46,216 nt of DNA. Source: an uncultured Clostridium sp. Lineage in GTDB: Bacteria > Bacillota > Clostridia > TANB77 > CAG-508. The notes beneath the pieces are model-generated. The model made no database searches. It saw nothing but the letters and a program-made list of their open reading frames with translations, and was not told the DNA's origin. Below are positions 17,286 to 27,388 of this stretch, piece after piece (the first letter of the stretch is position 1; every line of letters starts with the position of its first letter). The position numbers and the translations under genes are program-made. Location: NCBI GenBank assembly GCA_948471035.1, contig CAOKRC010000009.1:1-46216 (forward strand). Reading direction: 5' to 3'.

Positions 17286-17314
17286 ATTTTATCACTTTAA
17301 TCAGTTTTTGACAA
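17286..17314 (-). promoter_or_regulatory. σA promoter of the ileS T-box transcript
   Basis: TTGTCA (17309-17314), a 17-base spacer, TAAAAT (17286-17291). It starts nine bases past the truB stop. Confidence 0.75.
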
Positions 17315-17322
17315 GTATTTTT

Positions 17323-18202
17323 TTAAAGAATTACTATATCTCTTTTTAAAGATCCTTTTTCCACCTCTGCTGTTCCTATAAATTCATTATTTACATCATA
17401 TACTCTACATATACCATCTTGTAAATCCTTTTTTAGCTTTATTCCATTTAAAAATTGCGTAGTTTCTTTATCTGTTAATATACAGTTTGGCTTATCCTTT
17501 AGTACCTCTTCAAATTCTATAAAATGCTCTTTTATAAATTCTTGATTATCTTTATTCTCTTTTAATTCTCCAATTTTTATAGAATTTTCTATATTAAACC
17601 TACCTACTTGTAGCCTTTCTAATTCTTTCATACAACCAATTGTATTTAATCTTTTTGCAATATCTTCACATAGGGTTCGTATGTATGTGCCTTTTGAACA
17701 CTCTACTATAAATACAATCTCATTATTTTTACTATCAAATTTTTCTAAATATATATTATATATATTTATTGTTCTAGGTTTAACTTCTACCTCTTTCCCC
17801 ATTCTTGCATATTCATATAGTTTCTTTCCATTTACTTTAATTGCAGAATACATTGGTGGATATTGCTCTTGTTCACCGTTTAAAAGATTGTAAAGCTGTC
17901 TTTATCAAATTTTCTGTGATTTTGTTTTCCCCTACTTCTTCTCTCTCAAAAACTTCACCTGTTATATCCCCTGTAGAAGTACTAATACCTAATTTTAAAG
18001 TTGCTTTATATGTTTTATCGTGTTCTATTAAGTACTTAGACAATTTAGTACCTTTTCCAATAAGTAATGGTAATACTCCTGTAGCATTTGGGTCAAGCGT
18101 TCCAGTATGCCCTACTTTTTCATTTAGTGTTTTTTTTACTATTGCTACAACATCATGTGATGTGTAATCTTTTTCCTTATTTATTACTATAATTCCATCC
18201 AT
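17323..18202 (-). CDS. truB: tRNA pseudouridine-55 synthase, needs +1 shift
   Basis: Forms Ψ55 in the TΨC loop of tRNAs. GHTGTLDPNATGVLPL holds the catalytic aspartate. PPMYSAIKVNGKKLYEYAR and RTLCEDIA are family motifs, and a PUA-like C-terminal domain follows. The N-terminal part ends AAA CGG TGA at codon 109. Skipping a C at 17878 gives AAA GGT GAA and the canonical sequence GEQEQYPPMYSAIKVNGK, for a 292-residue protein. Unshifted, the product would lack most of the active site. It is the last gene of the rimP-to-truB cluster. Confidence 0.92.
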
Positions 18203-18215
18203 ATTTTTATCTTTT

Positions 18216-19164
18216 CTATTTCAAATAATTTTTAACCTCATTTATCAATTTTTCTTTAGCTTCTAAAAGTGGTAGATAAATTGAACATCCGTGCTGCTCT
18301 CATATGTCCTCCTCCGCCAAACATCATACACACATCTGATACATTAACATATTCATTTGAACGAAGAGAGCCTTTGAAGAACCCATCCGCTTCTCTTAGT
18401 AATATAGAAACCTCTACTCCTTCTATTGTTCTTCCTATATCAACTAGTCCATCATGGTCACCATTTTTAGCTTGAACTTTTTCTTCATCTTCTTTTGTTA
18501 TATATGTAAAAGCTATTTTTCCATCTTCTAATAATTCTAATCTATCTATAGCAAGTCTCATAAGTGCAAAATTTCCTTTTGTTCTTACTTCTAAAACTTT
18601 TCTATAAACCTCTGCTACATTTACTCCTATACTTAATAGCCATGAAGTAAATTCAAAAGTTTCCTTTGATGTACCTGCAAATTTAAACCCACCTGTATCT
18701 GTAATAATACCAGTAAGTAAGCAAGTTCCTATTTCTTTTGTTATATTTACACCTAAAAATTCTAAAACTAGTATTAATATTTGGCAACATGCAGGTGCAT
18801 CTGGATTTACAAAATTGTAATCTGCAAACATTTTATTACTTCCATGATGATCTATATTAATTGTTACTTTTGCATTCTCAAAATATTTTGCAAAACCATT
18901 TAATCTTTTTATATCAGCTGCGTCAAGTGCTATTGCTAAATCATAATATTCGTCGCCTTCTTTTTTTATTTCGTCTGCCCCTGTTAAAAAGCTAAATGTT
19001 TCAGGATATTCTGGTATTATAAGGTCTACTTCCTTATTTAGTTGTTTTAGGGCATTATACATTGCAAGTGATGATCCAATTGCATCTCCATCAGGTGATT
19101 CATGCGTTAATATTACAATTTTACCAGCACCCTCTATTTCCTCTTTTATATTATCTAATGTCAT
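18216..19164 (-). CDS. nrnA: DHH-family nanoRNase/pAp phosphatase, needs +1 shift
   Basis: Degrades 2-5 nt RNAs and 3'-phosphoadenosine phosphate. Motifs: THESPDGDAIGSSLAMY (DxD), ALDAAD, IDHHGSN (DHH) and, at the end, GGGGHMRAAG of the DHHA1 domain. The last motif is broken: GCA GCA CGG ATG TTC. Skipping a C at 18291 (codon 292) gives AAGCSIYLPLLEAKEKLINE and a natural stop at 18216, 315 residues. Unshifted the protein loses its last 24 residues and gains a short false tail, so the shift is easily missed. It lies 13 bases before truB. Confidence 0.92.
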
Positions 19165-19192
19165 TTAACATTTCCTTTCTTTCATATGATAG

Positions 19193-19217
19193 AGCAGACA
19201 CAGGGCCTGCCCCTACA
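19193..19217. repeat. GC-rich palindromic repeat copy (nrnA-rbfA gap)
   Basis: AGCAGACACAGGGCCTG followed by CCCCTACA, nearly identical to the copy at 12798. Confidence 0.8.
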
Positions 19218-19238
19218 TTATTTATATATGATAGCAGT

Positions 19239-19616
19239 TTATTCTTCATCCATTTCTTTTGGTTTTATATCTTTCATTATATCTCTTAATATAGAATCTA
19301 TTTTTGCACCATATTCAAGTGAATCGTCAAGTTCAAATATAAGTTCTGGTGTAATTCTTAAATTTATTCTTTTTGCAATTTCTGTTCTTATATAACCTGA
19401 AGATTTTTTAAGCCCTGCTAATGTTTCTTTTATGTTTTTAGAATTTAGAATACTAACATATACTTTAGCATATTTTAAATCTGGTGTGATTTTTGCTTTT
19501 GTAACACTTATCAAACCTGTTACATTAGGATTATTAAGTTCATAGCTAATTATATGACTAATTTCTTTTTTTAATTCCTCATTAATCCTTTCAAATCTTG
19601 TGTTATTATTTGGCAT
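19239..19616 (-). CDS. rbfA: 30S ribosome-binding factor A
   Basis: 125 residues with the KH-like fold of RbfA, needed for 16S rRNA 5'-end maturation. Recognisable elements are RFERINEELKKEISHII, GLISVTKAKITPDLKYAKVY and LRITPELIFELDDSLEYG. Starts after AAGGAGGC. It sits in its usual place between infB and nrnA, with GC-rich repeats on both sides. Confidence 0.93.
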   Translation of the reverse strand: MPNNNTRFERINEELKKEISHIISYELNNPNVTGLISVTKAKITPDLKYAKVYVSILNSKNIKETLAGLKKSSGYIRTEIAKRINLRITPELIFELDDSLEYGAKIDSILRDIMKDIKPKEMDEE

Positions 19617-19653
19617 ATTTGCCTCCTTTATTACCGATTATTAAAATTCAATT

Positions 19654-19680
19654 TGTAGGGGCAGTCCCTGTGTCCGCCCT
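19654..19680. repeat. GC-rich palindromic repeat, inverted copy (rbfA-infB gap, 1)
   Basis: TGTAGGGGCAGTCCCTGTG followed by TCCGCCC, the same element in the opposite orientation to the copy at 19769, 90 bases away. The pair could fold into one long stem. Confidence 0.8.
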
Positions 19681-19768
19681 TTTTATTTACATTTTCACAT
19701 ATTACAATAATACATTCACTATTCCTGTTATTTTTTCAATAATTATCAGGTATTTCTTCGAAGAAAAT

Positions 19769-19794
19769 GGCAGACACAGGGCCTGCCCCTACGT
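19769..19794. repeat. GC-rich palindromic repeat copy (rbfA-infB gap, 2)
   Basis: GGCAGACACAGGGCCTG followed by CCCCTACG. It faces the inverted copy at 19654. The 225-base rbfA-infB gap otherwise holds only AT-rich sequence. Confidence 0.8.
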
Positions 19795-19840
19795 TTATTT
19801 TTATTTATCTTTTATCATTATAATAATTATTTTGTCATTA

Positions 19841-22800
19841 TTATTTCTTTACTTCTTCCATAATATAAACTTCTAATGTATCTCCTTCAGTAATATCGTT
19901 ATAATTTTCAATTTGAAGACCACATTCGAAACCTTTTGTAACTTCTTTTGCATCATCTTTAAATCTCTTAAGTGAAATTAGTTTTCCATCATGTATAACA
20001 ACATTGTCTCTAATTACTCTTATTCCTGCATTTCTTGCCACTTTTCCATCTATTACATAGCATCCAGCAATTGTTCCAACACTGCTTACTTTAAATGTTT
20101 GTCTAATCTCTGCGGTTCCTATTACTTTTTCAACATAGACTGGATCTAACATTCCTTTCATTGCGGCTTCAACATCTTCAATTGCTTGGTATATAACTGA
20201 GTATTGTTTAATTTCAACTTCTTCTTTTTTAGCAACATCTTTAGCAATTGGATCTGGTCTTACATTAAATGCTATTATAATTGCATTAGATACTTTTGCA
20301 AGTGTAACATCTGATTCTGTAACTCCACCAACATTTGCATGTATTACCTTTACTTGTACTTCTTCATTTGATATTTTCTCTAAACTTTGTGTTACAGCTT
20401 CTACTGAACCTTGAACATCTGCTTTTACTATTAAGTTTAATTGTTTTAAGTGTCCTTTTTCTATTTGTTCAAATAAATCATTTAATGTTACCCTTGAAGT
20501 AGCATTTATTGATTTTTCTCTTTGAGTACGTTTTCTTCTTTCTATTAAATGTTTTGCAGTTTTTTCATCTTTTACTTCATAGAAAGTATCTCCTGCTTCT
20601 GGAACTTCTGTTAAACCAGTTATTTCAACTGGTGTTGAAGGTCCTGCTTTTTTAACTTTTCTTCCTTTATCATCTGTCATTGCTCTAATTCTACCTATTG
20701 TAGAACCAACAACGATTGTATCTCCAACATCTAAAGTACCACGTTGTACAAGCATTGAAACAACAGGTCCTCTTGCTTTATCCAATCTTGCTTCTATAAC
20801 TGTACCTTTTGATTGTTTGTTTGGATTTGCTTTTAGTTCTTTCATATCTGCAACTAATAATACCATTTCAAGTAGAGTATCAATATTTATTTTCTTCTTA
20901 GCTGAAATTTCTACAAATATTGTATCTCCTCCCCATTCTTCTGGTACTAATTCATACTTCATAAGTTCTTGTTTTACTTTTTCTGGATTTGCTCCTTCAA
21001 CATCAATTTTATTTAATGCTACTATAATTGGAATTCCAGCTGCTTTTGCGTGGTTTATTGCTTCTACTGTTTGAGGCATAACACCATCATTTGCTGCAAC
21101 AACAAGTATTGCAATATCTGTAACTTGTGCACCTCTGGCTCTCATACTTGTAAATGCCTCGTGTCCTGGAGTATCTAAGAAAGTGATTTCTCTATCATTA
21201 ATTTTTACTTTATAAGCACCTATATGTTGCGTAATTCCTCCTGCTTCTCCTTCTATTACATTTGTTTGTCTAACTGCATCAAGAAGTGAAGTTTTACCAT
21301 GGTCAACGTGTCCCATAACAACTACAACTGGTGGTCTTGGTTGTAATTCGCTTTCAGTATCTTCTGTATCATCAAATAAAATATCTTCTTCTGTTACAGT
21401 TTCTTTCTTTTTAGCAGTTATTCCAAATTCTCCTGCAATTAAGAATGCTGTATCAAAGTCTATTTCATTATTTATTGTAGCAAGAACACCATATCCTAAT
21501 AGTTTTTTAATAACATCTGCTGCCTGTTTTTTCATTTCAGCCGCTAAGTCTTTAACTGTTATTGGGTCTTCTATTGTAATTTCTGTAAGTTCAAATATTT
21601 TTTGTTTTACTCTTGGTTCATCAGATTTATTTAATCTCTTTTTGTTTTTCTTTCCTCTTTGTGTTGTTAAATCATAATAATCTAACATTCCACCTTCTAC
21701 ATCATCAAACATATTAGATAAATTATCTCTTTGTTTTAAGCTTTTTAATTTATCTTCATCAAATCCATTATCTTGTCTTCTTTGTCTTCCAGCTTTTTTA
21801 GCTTTATTTTCTTCTAATCTGTTTTGTTTTTGTTTGTCAATATTTTTGTTGTATTCTCTTACTGTCTCTTTTTCTACAACATCTGTCATAATGTTTTTAA
21901 TATTCTTTTCTATACCTTTTTCATCTAGAGGGCGTTTTGAATATCCATCATTATTTCTAAAACCATTTCTATTTTGGTTATTTCTGTTAAATCCACCTTG
22001 GTTGTTTTGCCCAAAGTTTCTATCTCCATTTCTATTAAATCCATTTCTTCCTTGATTATTCCCAAAGTTTCTACCTTGGTTATTATAACCACCATTTTGA
22101 TTATTATAACCACCGCTTTGGTTGTTATTTCTAAAACCATTATTGTTGTTTCTATTTTGATTGTATCCGTTGTTTCCAAAATTTCTACCTTGATTATTAT
22201 ATGCATTATTATTTCTATTATCATTGTTTGGACGATTACTTGGTCTTGCCTCATATTGAGTTTTTACACTTTTTTCTACAGTTTCTTCATTTTTTGTAGT
22301 AGCTTGAATTTTTGGTTCACGTGCCATCTCCTCTTTTGGTTCCTCTTCTTTTATTTCTTTTGGCTCTTCTTTAACCTTTTCTACCTTAGCTTCTACATCA
22401 ACTTTTATTGTTTCATTAGTTTCTACATTTTTCTCTTCTTTAAGTTCTTCTTTTGTTTCTTTTTTTAACCCAAATAATTCACTTACTGTTAATGGTTTTG
22501 TTGGTTTGTTTCTATAAACTATATTATAGTCTTTGTTTGTATTTCTTTCTACAAAACCAACTTGTTTTTTATGTTCTTCTCTTCTTTTTCTCTCTTCTTC
22601 CTCTTTTAATCTTGCTTCTTCCTCTTCAGATATTATAACTTCCCTTCTTATAATAACTGGCGAACTAGGTTTTTCATTTTTCTTTTTTGTATCTTTAGAA
22701 GATGTATTATCACTTTTTTTGATTTCTTCTTTAACACTTTTAGTGCTAGCTTTACTTTCTGCTTCTTTTTTAGATGCACCTTTAAAGCTTTCTTCAATTT

Positions 22801-22948
22801 TTACTGCTGTATCATCTTCTACTGAACTCATATGATTTTTAACATCAATCCCTAGTTTCGTTGCTTTCTCTAAAATTTCTTTACTGGTTAAGCCTATTTT
22901 TTTTGCTAATTCATGTATTTTAATCTTACCCAATAACTTCACCCCCAT
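19841..22948 (-). CDS. infB: Translation initiation factor IF-2
   Basis: 1035 residues. The N terminus begins with an IF2_N domain ([20 protein letters not shown]), followed by a charged linker and, at about residues 240-340, a low-complexity stretch rich in Asn, Gly, Arg and Phe ([17 protein letters not shown] type). The G domain has [14 protein letters not shown] (P-loop), [15 protein letters not shown] and NKID, followed by the usual C-terminal domains. The Asn/Gly-rich linker is longer than in most homologues and might be prone to phase separation; that is inference. No in-phase CGG among 1035 codons. Confidence 0.96.
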   Translation of the reverse strand: MGVKLLGKIKIHELAKKIGLTSKEILEKATKLGIDVKNHMSSVEDDTAVKIEESFKGASKKEAESKASTKSVKEEIKKSDNTSSKDTKKKNEKPSSPVIIRREVIISEEEEARLKEEEERKRREEHKKQVGFVERNTNKDYNIVYRNKPTKPLTVSELFGLKKETKEELKEEKNVETNETIKVDVEAKVEKVKEEPKEIKEEEPKEEMAREPKIQATTKNEETVEKSVKTQYEARPSNRPNNDNRNNNAYNNQGRNFGNNGYNQNRNNNNGFRNNNQSGGYNNQNGGYNNQGRNFGNNQGRNGFNRNGDRNFGQNNQGGFNRNNQNRNGFRNNDGYSKRPLDEKGIEKNIKNIMTDVVEKETVREYNKNIDKQKQNRLEENKAKKAGRQRRQDNGFDEDKLKSLKQRDNLSNMFDDVEGGMLDYYDLTTQRGKKNKKRLNKSDEPRVKQKIFELTEITIEDPITVKDLAAEMKKQAADVIKKLLGYGVLATINNEIDFDTAFLIAGEFGITAKKKETVTEEDILFDDTEDTESELQPRPPVVVVMGHVDHGKTSLLDAVRQTNVIEGEAGGITQHIGAYKVKINDREITFLDTPGHEAFTSMRARGAQVTDIAILVVAANDGVMPQTVEAINHAKAAGIPIIVALNKIDVEGANPEKVKQELMKYELVPEEWGGDTIFVEISAKKKINIDTLLEMVLLVADMKELKANPNKQSKGTVIEARLDKARGPVVSMLVQRGTLDVGDTIVVGSTIGRIRAMTDDKGRKVKKAGPSTPVEITGLTEVPEAGDTFYEVKDEKTAKHLIERRKRTQREKSINATSRVTLNDLFEQIEKGHLKQLNLIVKADVQGSVEAVTQSLEKISNEEVQVKVIHANVGGVTESDVTLAKVSNAIIIAFNVRPDPIAKDVAKKEEVEIKQYSVIYQAIEDVEAAMKGMLDPVYVEKVIGTAEIRQTFKVSSVGTIAGCYVIDGKVARNAGIRVIRDNVVIHDGKLISLKRFKDDAKEVTKGFECGLQIENYNDITEGDTLEVYIMEEVKK

Positions 22949-23246
22949 TAATTATTTTCTCTATTTGCTTTGCAAAATTTTCTTCTTTAATACCTATTAT
23001 TGCTTTATTACTTTTTCCTATTGCTTTGCTTAAACTTTCAATTGTTCCATAAAAACAAATTTTAGTATTGTTATTATCACAAATAAACTTTACATCTTTT
23101 TTAGTTCTATCTGCTGCATCCATAGCTACTATTACAAGTTTAATTTTTCTTTTTTCTATCAAATCAGTACATGCATCTTTTCCAAAGCATATTTTTCCTG
23201 CTTTAGCAGATAGTCCAAGTAACCCAAAAACTCTACTTTCCGTCAA
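22926..23246 (-). CDS. L7Ae/L30e-family RNA-binding protein (YlxQ-like)
   Basis: 106 residues with the L7Ae signature ([53 protein letters not shown]). These proteins bind kink-turn RNA; the role of YlxQ is not settled. The start codon appears to be TTG, overlapping the end of rnpM, and its end overlaps infB. This is the canonical nusA-rnpM-ylxQ-infB order. Confidence 0.88.
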   Translation of the reverse strand: MTESRVFGLLGLSAKAGKICFGKDACTDLIEKRKIKLVIVAMDAADRTKKDVKFICDNNNTKICFYGTIESLSKAIGKSNKAIIGIKEENFAKQIEKIINGGEVIG

Positions 23247-23496
23247 TCATTACACCTCTTAATTTCTCATAAATATCCTTATCTATTTTGGTTTCAAATA
23301 CCTTTTCAATTCTTTTAATTTTTATAGCAGTTTCAAGGCATTTAATATCATTACACAAATATGCTCCTCTGCCTTCCATCTTTCCAGTTTTATCAATATT
23401 TATTTCACCATCTTTATTTTTTACAATTCTTATAAAATCTTTTTTATCTTTTTTTGTATTACACCCCATACATGTTCTTTGTGGCATTTTCTTCAT
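23233..23496 (-). CDS. rnpM: RNase P modulator RnpM (YlxR family)
   Basis: About 87 residues. MPQRTCMGCNTKKDKKDFIR and the central GKMEGRGAYLCNDIKCLETA identify the YlxR family, shown in other Firmicutes to bind and modulate RNase P RNA. I place the start at the ATG of MKKMPQ because GGAGG lies 11 bases before it; a GTG upstream would cover that site. It overlaps the next gene by 14 bases. Confidence 0.88.
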   Translation of the reverse strand: MKKMPQRTCMGCNTKKDKKDFIRIVKNKDGEINIDKTGKMEGRGAYLCNDIKCLETAIKIKRIEKVFETKIDKDIYEKLRGVMIDGK

Positions 23497-23539
23497 GATT
23501 TCCTTTACCTCCACTATAATATTAGTTATAGGCTATAAT

Positions 23540-24619
23540 TTATTCCTCTTCACTCATATTTGCTATCATTTCTCTAAATTGAGATTCGCTCTTTATATCA
23601 ATTTTCCAATTTGTAAGTTTCGCTGCAAGTCTAGCATTTTGACCTGATTTTCCAATTGCAAGTGATAGTTGGTCATCTGGAACAATAACTTGTGCAAATT
23701 TTTCTTCTTCTTTTATATCCACTGCCATAACTTGTGCTGGAAGAAGTGCCGATGCAATATATATTGATGGGTCTTTATTCCATTCAATTACATCTATTTT
23801 CTCTCCATTTAATTCACTTATTATATTTTGAATTCTAACACCTTTTTGTCCTACACAAGAACCAACTGGATCTATATTTTCATTATTTGAATATACTGCA
23901 ACTTTACTTCTATATCCTGGGTCACGTGATACACTCTTTATCTCAATAAGTCCTTCATATATTTCTGGTATTTCAAATTCAAATAATTTTCTAACAAAGT
24001 CTGGGCATGCTCTTGATACAATTACTTGTGGTGTTCCTTTTAATCCTTTTACAACATCTAAAACATATCCTCTTACTTTATCATTTACACTATATTTTTC
24101 AGTAGGTATTTGTTCTTTCGCTGGCATTATCCCTTCAAGTTTCCCTAAATCCATTACTATAATATTAGGGTCAGCTTTTTGAACAAGTCCTGAAACTATT
24201 TCACCTTTTCTTTCATTAAATTCTGTAAATACTATTTCTCTTTCTGCTTCTCTTAATTTTTGAATAATAACTTGTTTAGCTGTTTGAGCTGCAATTCTAC
24301 CAAAATCCTTTGGTATTAACTCAATATCTACAGTATCACCTATTTCTAGTTTTTTGCTAATTGTTTTTGCTTCATCTAAGCCTATTTGTAATTTAAAATC
24401 TTCTACTGCTTCTACTACTTCTTTTACAGCATATAGGTGAGCTGCTCCAGTTTCACTATCCATAACCACTTTTACATTTTCTGCTGAATCAAAGTTTCTT
24501 TTATAAGCTGTTACTAATGCTTGCTCAATCGCTTCAATTAAATATGCTTTTTTAATTCCTTTCTCATTTTCTAATTCTTCTAATGCTAAAACTAATTCTT
24601 TATTGTCTATCGCTTTCAT
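23540..24619 (-). CDS. nusA: Transcription termination/antitermination factor NusA
   Basis: 359 residues: N-terminal RNA-polymerase-binding domain (ALEELENEKGIKKAYLIEAI), S1 domain (GEIVSGLVQKADPNIIVMDLG) and two KH domains ending QLSLAIGKSGQNARLAAKLT. It lacks the C-terminal acidic repeats of E. coli NusA, as is normal in Firmicutes. It lies between rimP and rnpM; three GC-rich repeats separate it from rimP. Confidence 0.95.
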   Translation of the reverse strand: MKAIDNKELVLALEELENEKGIKKAYLIEAIEQALVTAYKRNFDSAENVKVVMDSETGAAHLYAVKEVVEAVEDFKLQIGLDEAKTISKKLEIGDTVDIELIPKDFGRIAAQTAKQVIIQKLREAEREIVFTEFNERKGEIVSGLVQKADPNIIVMDLGKLEGIMPAKEQIPTEKYSVNDKVRGYVLDVVKGLKGTPQVIVSRACPDFVRKLFEFEIPEIYEGLIEIKSVSRDPGYRSKVAVYSNNENIDPVGSCVGQKGVRIQNIISELNGEKIDVIEWNKDPSIYIASALLPAQVMAVDIKEEEKFAQVIVPDDQLSLAIGKSGQNARLAAKLTNWKIDIKSESQFREMIANMSEEE

Positions 24620-24668
24620 ACCTTCTTCCTCCCTTTATTTATATATTTTTTTAATTTACGTTCTCTAT

Positions 24669-24698
24669 CGGGCAGACGATGGCGTCTGCCCCTACATA
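24669..24698. repeat. GC-rich palindromic repeat, three-copy cluster, copy 1
   Basis: GGGCAGACGATGGCGTCTG followed by CCCCTACA. The centre CAGACG-ATGG-CGTCTG differs from the ACACAGGGCCT type but is equally palindromic. Confidence 0.8.
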
Positions 24699-24708
24699 TT
24701 TTCTTTTG

Positions 24709-24735
24709 TGGACAAACGATGCTTGCTTCTACATT
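24709..24735. repeat. GC-rich repeat, degenerate copy 2
   Basis: GTGGACAAACGATGCTTGCTTCTACA keeps the spacing and the CTACA end, with several substitutions, so it looks like a decayed copy. Confidence 0.55.
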
Positions 24736-24762
24736 GTTTTTGTATTTTATATGTATTTGTTA

Positions 24763-24788
24763 AGGCGGACACGGCGCCCGCCCCTACA
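24763..24788. repeat. GC-rich palindromic repeat, three-copy cluster, copy 3
   Basis: GGCGGACACGGCGCCCG followed by CCCCTACA. Together with the two copies before it, it fills the 184-base rimP-nusA gap. Confidence 0.75.
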
Positions 24789-24803
24789 TATTATTTTCAT
24801 TTT

Positions 24804-25262
24804 TTAATCCCAATCATATTTTGTTTTTATTAGTGCAATGTTTTTTCTTGGGATAGATATTTCATCATTTTCATACATCATTGTAACCAGAGTTTCATCA
24901 TATCCTGTTAAAATACCTTCTAAGCATTTTTTACCAACTTGTGGTTTAAATAAATTTACTTCTATTTTTTCTCCCATTGCATAATCGAAATGCTTATCTT
25001 TTCTAATTACTCTTTCAATTCCTGGTGAAGATACTTCTAAAAAGTATTGTTCCTTAATATAATCAGCTTCATCTAATAGATCCATAATTCCGTCATTTAC
25101 TTTTTCACAGTCATTTAAGTCAATTCCATTTTCACTATCGATAAAAATTCTTAAAAAATAATTTTTGCCTTCTTTTGCATATTCTACATCATAAAGTTCA
25201 TATCCAAGTTCTGTAATTTTATCTTTTAAAAGGCTTTCTACTCTTTCTTCAATACTAGCCAA
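24804..25262 (-). CDS. rimP: Ribosome maturation factor RimP
   Basis: 152 residues: an N-terminal α/β domain (LGYELYDVEYAKEGKNYFLR, LRIFIDSENGIDLNDCEKV) and a C-terminal SH3-like barrel. LEVSSPGIERVIRKDKHF is the family signature. It acts in 30S assembly. First gene of the leftward rimP-nusA-rnpM-ylxQ-infB-rbfA-nrnA-truB cluster, with its own promoter and a leader hairpin. Confidence 0.94.
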   Translation of the reverse strand: MASIEERVESLLKDKITELGYELYDVEYAKEGKNYFLRIFIDSENGIDLNDCEKVNDGIMDLLDEADYIKEQYFLEVSSPGIERVIRKDKHFDYAMGEKIEVNLFKPQVGKKCLEGILTGYDETLVTMMYENDEISIPRKNIALIKTKYDWD

Positions 25263-25286
25263 AAGAAACCTCCTATCTATACAACC

Positions 25287-25313
25287 GAAGAGTGGGATTT
25301 GTTCCCACTCTTC
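25287..25313 (-). promoter_or_regulatory. Leader hairpin of the rimP operon
   Basis: GAAGAGTGGGA and TCCCACTCTTC form a perfect 11-bp stem with a five-base loop, between the rimP promoter and its start codon. No T-run follows on this strand, so it is more likely a leader structure than a terminator for rimP. On the other strand it is followed by TAGTTTTC. Confidence 0.55.
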
Positions 25314-25335
25314 TAGTTTTCATATTTGCATATTT

Positions 25336-25364
25336 ATTATATCCTTTTTAATTAGAAAAATCAA
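25336..25364 (-). promoter_or_regulatory. σA promoter of the rimP-nusA-infB cluster
   Basis: TTGATT (25359-25364), a 17-base spacer, TATAAT (25336-25341). It lies between the CAP-gene stop and the leader hairpin. Confidence 0.8.
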
Positions 25365-25400
25365 TACTTTTTGGAATTTTTTATTAATATTGCAAAAATA

Positions 25401-26175
25401 TTATCTGCCAATAAAAATTTGGACATATATCTTACCATATTTAGGGCTACTTACTACCCCTATTCCTGTATAATTATAACTACTATTTAATATGTTTGCT
25501 TTATGTCCGTTCTGAATTCATCCAAGCATTTACGGCTCCTGAATTATTTGAATTTCCTGCAATATTTTCTCCTGCAGTTTTATAAGATACTTTAAAACTT
25601 TTTAACATATCAAATGGTGAACCATACGTTGGTGAATTATGTGAGAAATAGTTATTGTCTACCATATCTTGTGCTTTAATTCGTACAACCTTTTGGGTTT
25701 CTGCATCTATTTTTAATTCTTGTAATCCTTGTTTTGTTCTTTCAGCATTTATTAGCTTTAATACCTCTTGTTCATTTGCATTTAAACTTGATGAAGTATT
25801 ATTATTATTATTATTATTTCCAGATGTTCCTTGGTTTGTACTATTCGAATTATTACTACTTGGATAAATTGCTTTAACATAGTCTTTACTAACAGCTCCT
25901 ATATGGTCACTATCAGTTTGAATGATGTACCAATTGCCAACTCCTGCAAATACACGTATATACTCATTTTTATTTACTGTAGTAACAATGCTATATTTAG
26001 TGCTAGGTCCACTTCTTACATTAAGTTTAGAAGCAGTAACAAGTCCAGTTGAAAAATCTAGTTTATAATAATGTTGCATTCCAAATGAACTGCTTGTAAT
26101 TGAAAATATAAAAAACATAATCAACAACATACAAGAAATCATAATTTTTCTTTTACTAATTCTTATTACTTTCAT
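25401..26175 (-). CDS. Exported SH3b + CAP-domain protein, needs +1 shift
   Basis: From the ATG at 26175 (AAAGGA upstream) a signal peptide (MISCMLLIMFFIFSITSSSF) leads to an SH3b domain (LNVRSGPSTKYSIVTTV), an Asn/Ser-rich linker and a CAP/SCP domain (LINAERTKQGLQELKID, YFSHNSPTYGSP, AGENIAGN, AWMNSEGHKANILNSSYNYT). CAP proteins such as YkwD are secreted; SH3b domains usually bind the cell wall. The last motif is interrupted: GAA CGG ACA TAA. Skipping a C at 25509 (codon 223) restores SEGHKANIL and the end VVSSPKYGKIYVQIFIGR, 257 residues. Without the shift the conserved C-terminal core is missing. Confidence 0.88.
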
Positions 26176-26405
26176 AAAAAAATCCATTCCTTTCTCTATT
26201 TGTTTTGAGGGCACATATAGTTATAAATAAAAATTGCTTTCTTTTATAACCAACCAACCCTTTACCTTAAACATTATACAAACTACCTGTACATTATGAT
26301 TACTGTTATATTATTTTTTAGTGTAAACATTAAATTGCATTAAAAAAAACTGAGGCAGAAAACTTTCATAGTTTTCCACCACCACTATTGACATTCATCC
26401 AATAT

Positions 26406-26445
26406 AAAAAGTGAAAATCAGGATAAAGCCTGATTTTCACTTTTT
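26406..26445 (-). terminator. Terminator after the DUF1292 gene
   Basis: AAAAAGTGAAAATCAGG and CCTGATTTTCACTTTTT form a 17-bp stem with a six-base loop, six bases beyond the stop codon. Confidence 0.92.
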
Positions 26446-26451
26446 ATACTC

Positions 26452-26769
26452 TTATTTATTTGTATCTTCATCAACAAAGTTAAATTCATCTTTGAATTTT
26501 TCTTTGAACATTTCAAATACTTTATTTAGTATTTCTTCATCATCAACACTCACATAAGATTCTTCTTCTTCTGATTCTGTGTCTTCAACTTTAAGAATTA
26601 CAACTTCTCCTTCTTCTTCATCACTTTCATCAGCTGGTAATAATACTACATATTCTTCTCCATCTAACTCAACTAAATCTAAAAATTCAAATTTAACTTC
26701 TTCCCCATTCTCATCATTTAATACTATGATGTTATCTAATTCTTCCTCTGAAATATTATTTTCATCCAT
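26452..26769 (-). CDS. DUF1292 family protein (YrzB-like)
   Basis: 105 residues, very acidic: DENGEEVKFEFLDLVELDGEEYVVLLP is the family core, followed by an Asp/Glu-rich tail. It is found after ruvX and ireB across Firmicutes, and that order is kept here. The molecular function is unknown. Start after GAAAGGAG. Confidence 0.88.
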   Translation of the reverse strand: MDENNISEEELDNIIVLNDENGEEVKFEFLDLVELDGEEYVVLLPADESDEEEGEVVILKVEDTESEEEESYVSVDDEEILNKVFEMFKEKFKDEFNFVDEDTNK

Positions 26770-26927
26770 AACTAAAAATCTCCTTTCAATTTTTTCTATA
26801 TAAATTTGTATTTCTACAACATTAATAACTTAGTTTATTATTTACATTTTTTACTATCATATACTATTTTAGAACTGATTGCAATGTTTATTGAAATTTT
26901 TTAAATACTTTTTTTGTAAAGTAAAGA

Positions 26928-26944
26928 CCCCTTTACTTAAGGGG
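26928..26944 (-). terminator. Small GC stem after ruvX
   Basis: CCCCTT-TACTT-AAGGGG, 26 bases past the ruvX stop. The stem is short and the T-run poor, so termination is uncertain. The 200-base gap to the DUF1292 gene has no other structure I can see. Confidence 0.4.
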
Positions 26945-26969
26945 ACTGTCGCAAAGCAATTAGAAGTTC

Positions 26970-27387
26970 TTATACTTTTTTATTTATACACATTTCTAAA
27001 ATGTATACTGCTGAAATAGTATCTACTATTCCTCTTTTTTTAGTTTTATTAATATCTAAAAAATTCATAGTTTTATGTGCTGCAACTGTAGTTAATCTTT
27101 CATCAATTTCAATTACTTCAATTTTAGGAAATTTGCAATTTAATTTATGAATAAAATTTTTAGTAACTTCAACTCTTATAGAGCTTGTTCCATTCATATT
27201 AAAAGGCATTCCAATAGCAATCTTAGACACTTCATATTGATTTACTATTTCTTCTAGCCTTTTTAATACTAACTTATCATTTCCTTTATGATGTATTGTT
27301 TCAAGCCCTTGTGCAGTTATACCGTAATGCATCAGATACTGCTACACCTACTCTTGCATCACCATAATCTAATCCAAGTATTCGCAT
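26970..27387 (-). CDS. ruvX: Holliday junction resolvase-like RuvX/YqgF, needs +1 shift
   Basis: An RNase H-fold protein involved in 16S rRNA 5' processing or recombination. The first motif MRILGLDYGDARVGVAVSD and the later IAIGMPFNMNGT and IDERLTTVAA are present. After DAL the DNA reads TTA CGG TAT AAC TGC ACA AGG GCT TGA. Skipping a C at 27324 (codon 22) gives LGITAQGLETI and a 138-residue protein of normal length. Unshifted, only 28 residues would be made. The ATG is two bases after the ireB stop with no good ribosome site, so translation is probably coupled. Confidence 0.92.
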
Positions 27388-27388
27388 A

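Noticed and set aside
21925-22468. Long reading frames on both strands within the infB linker
   Set aside because: They are shadows of the Asn/Gly-rich low-complexity coding region.
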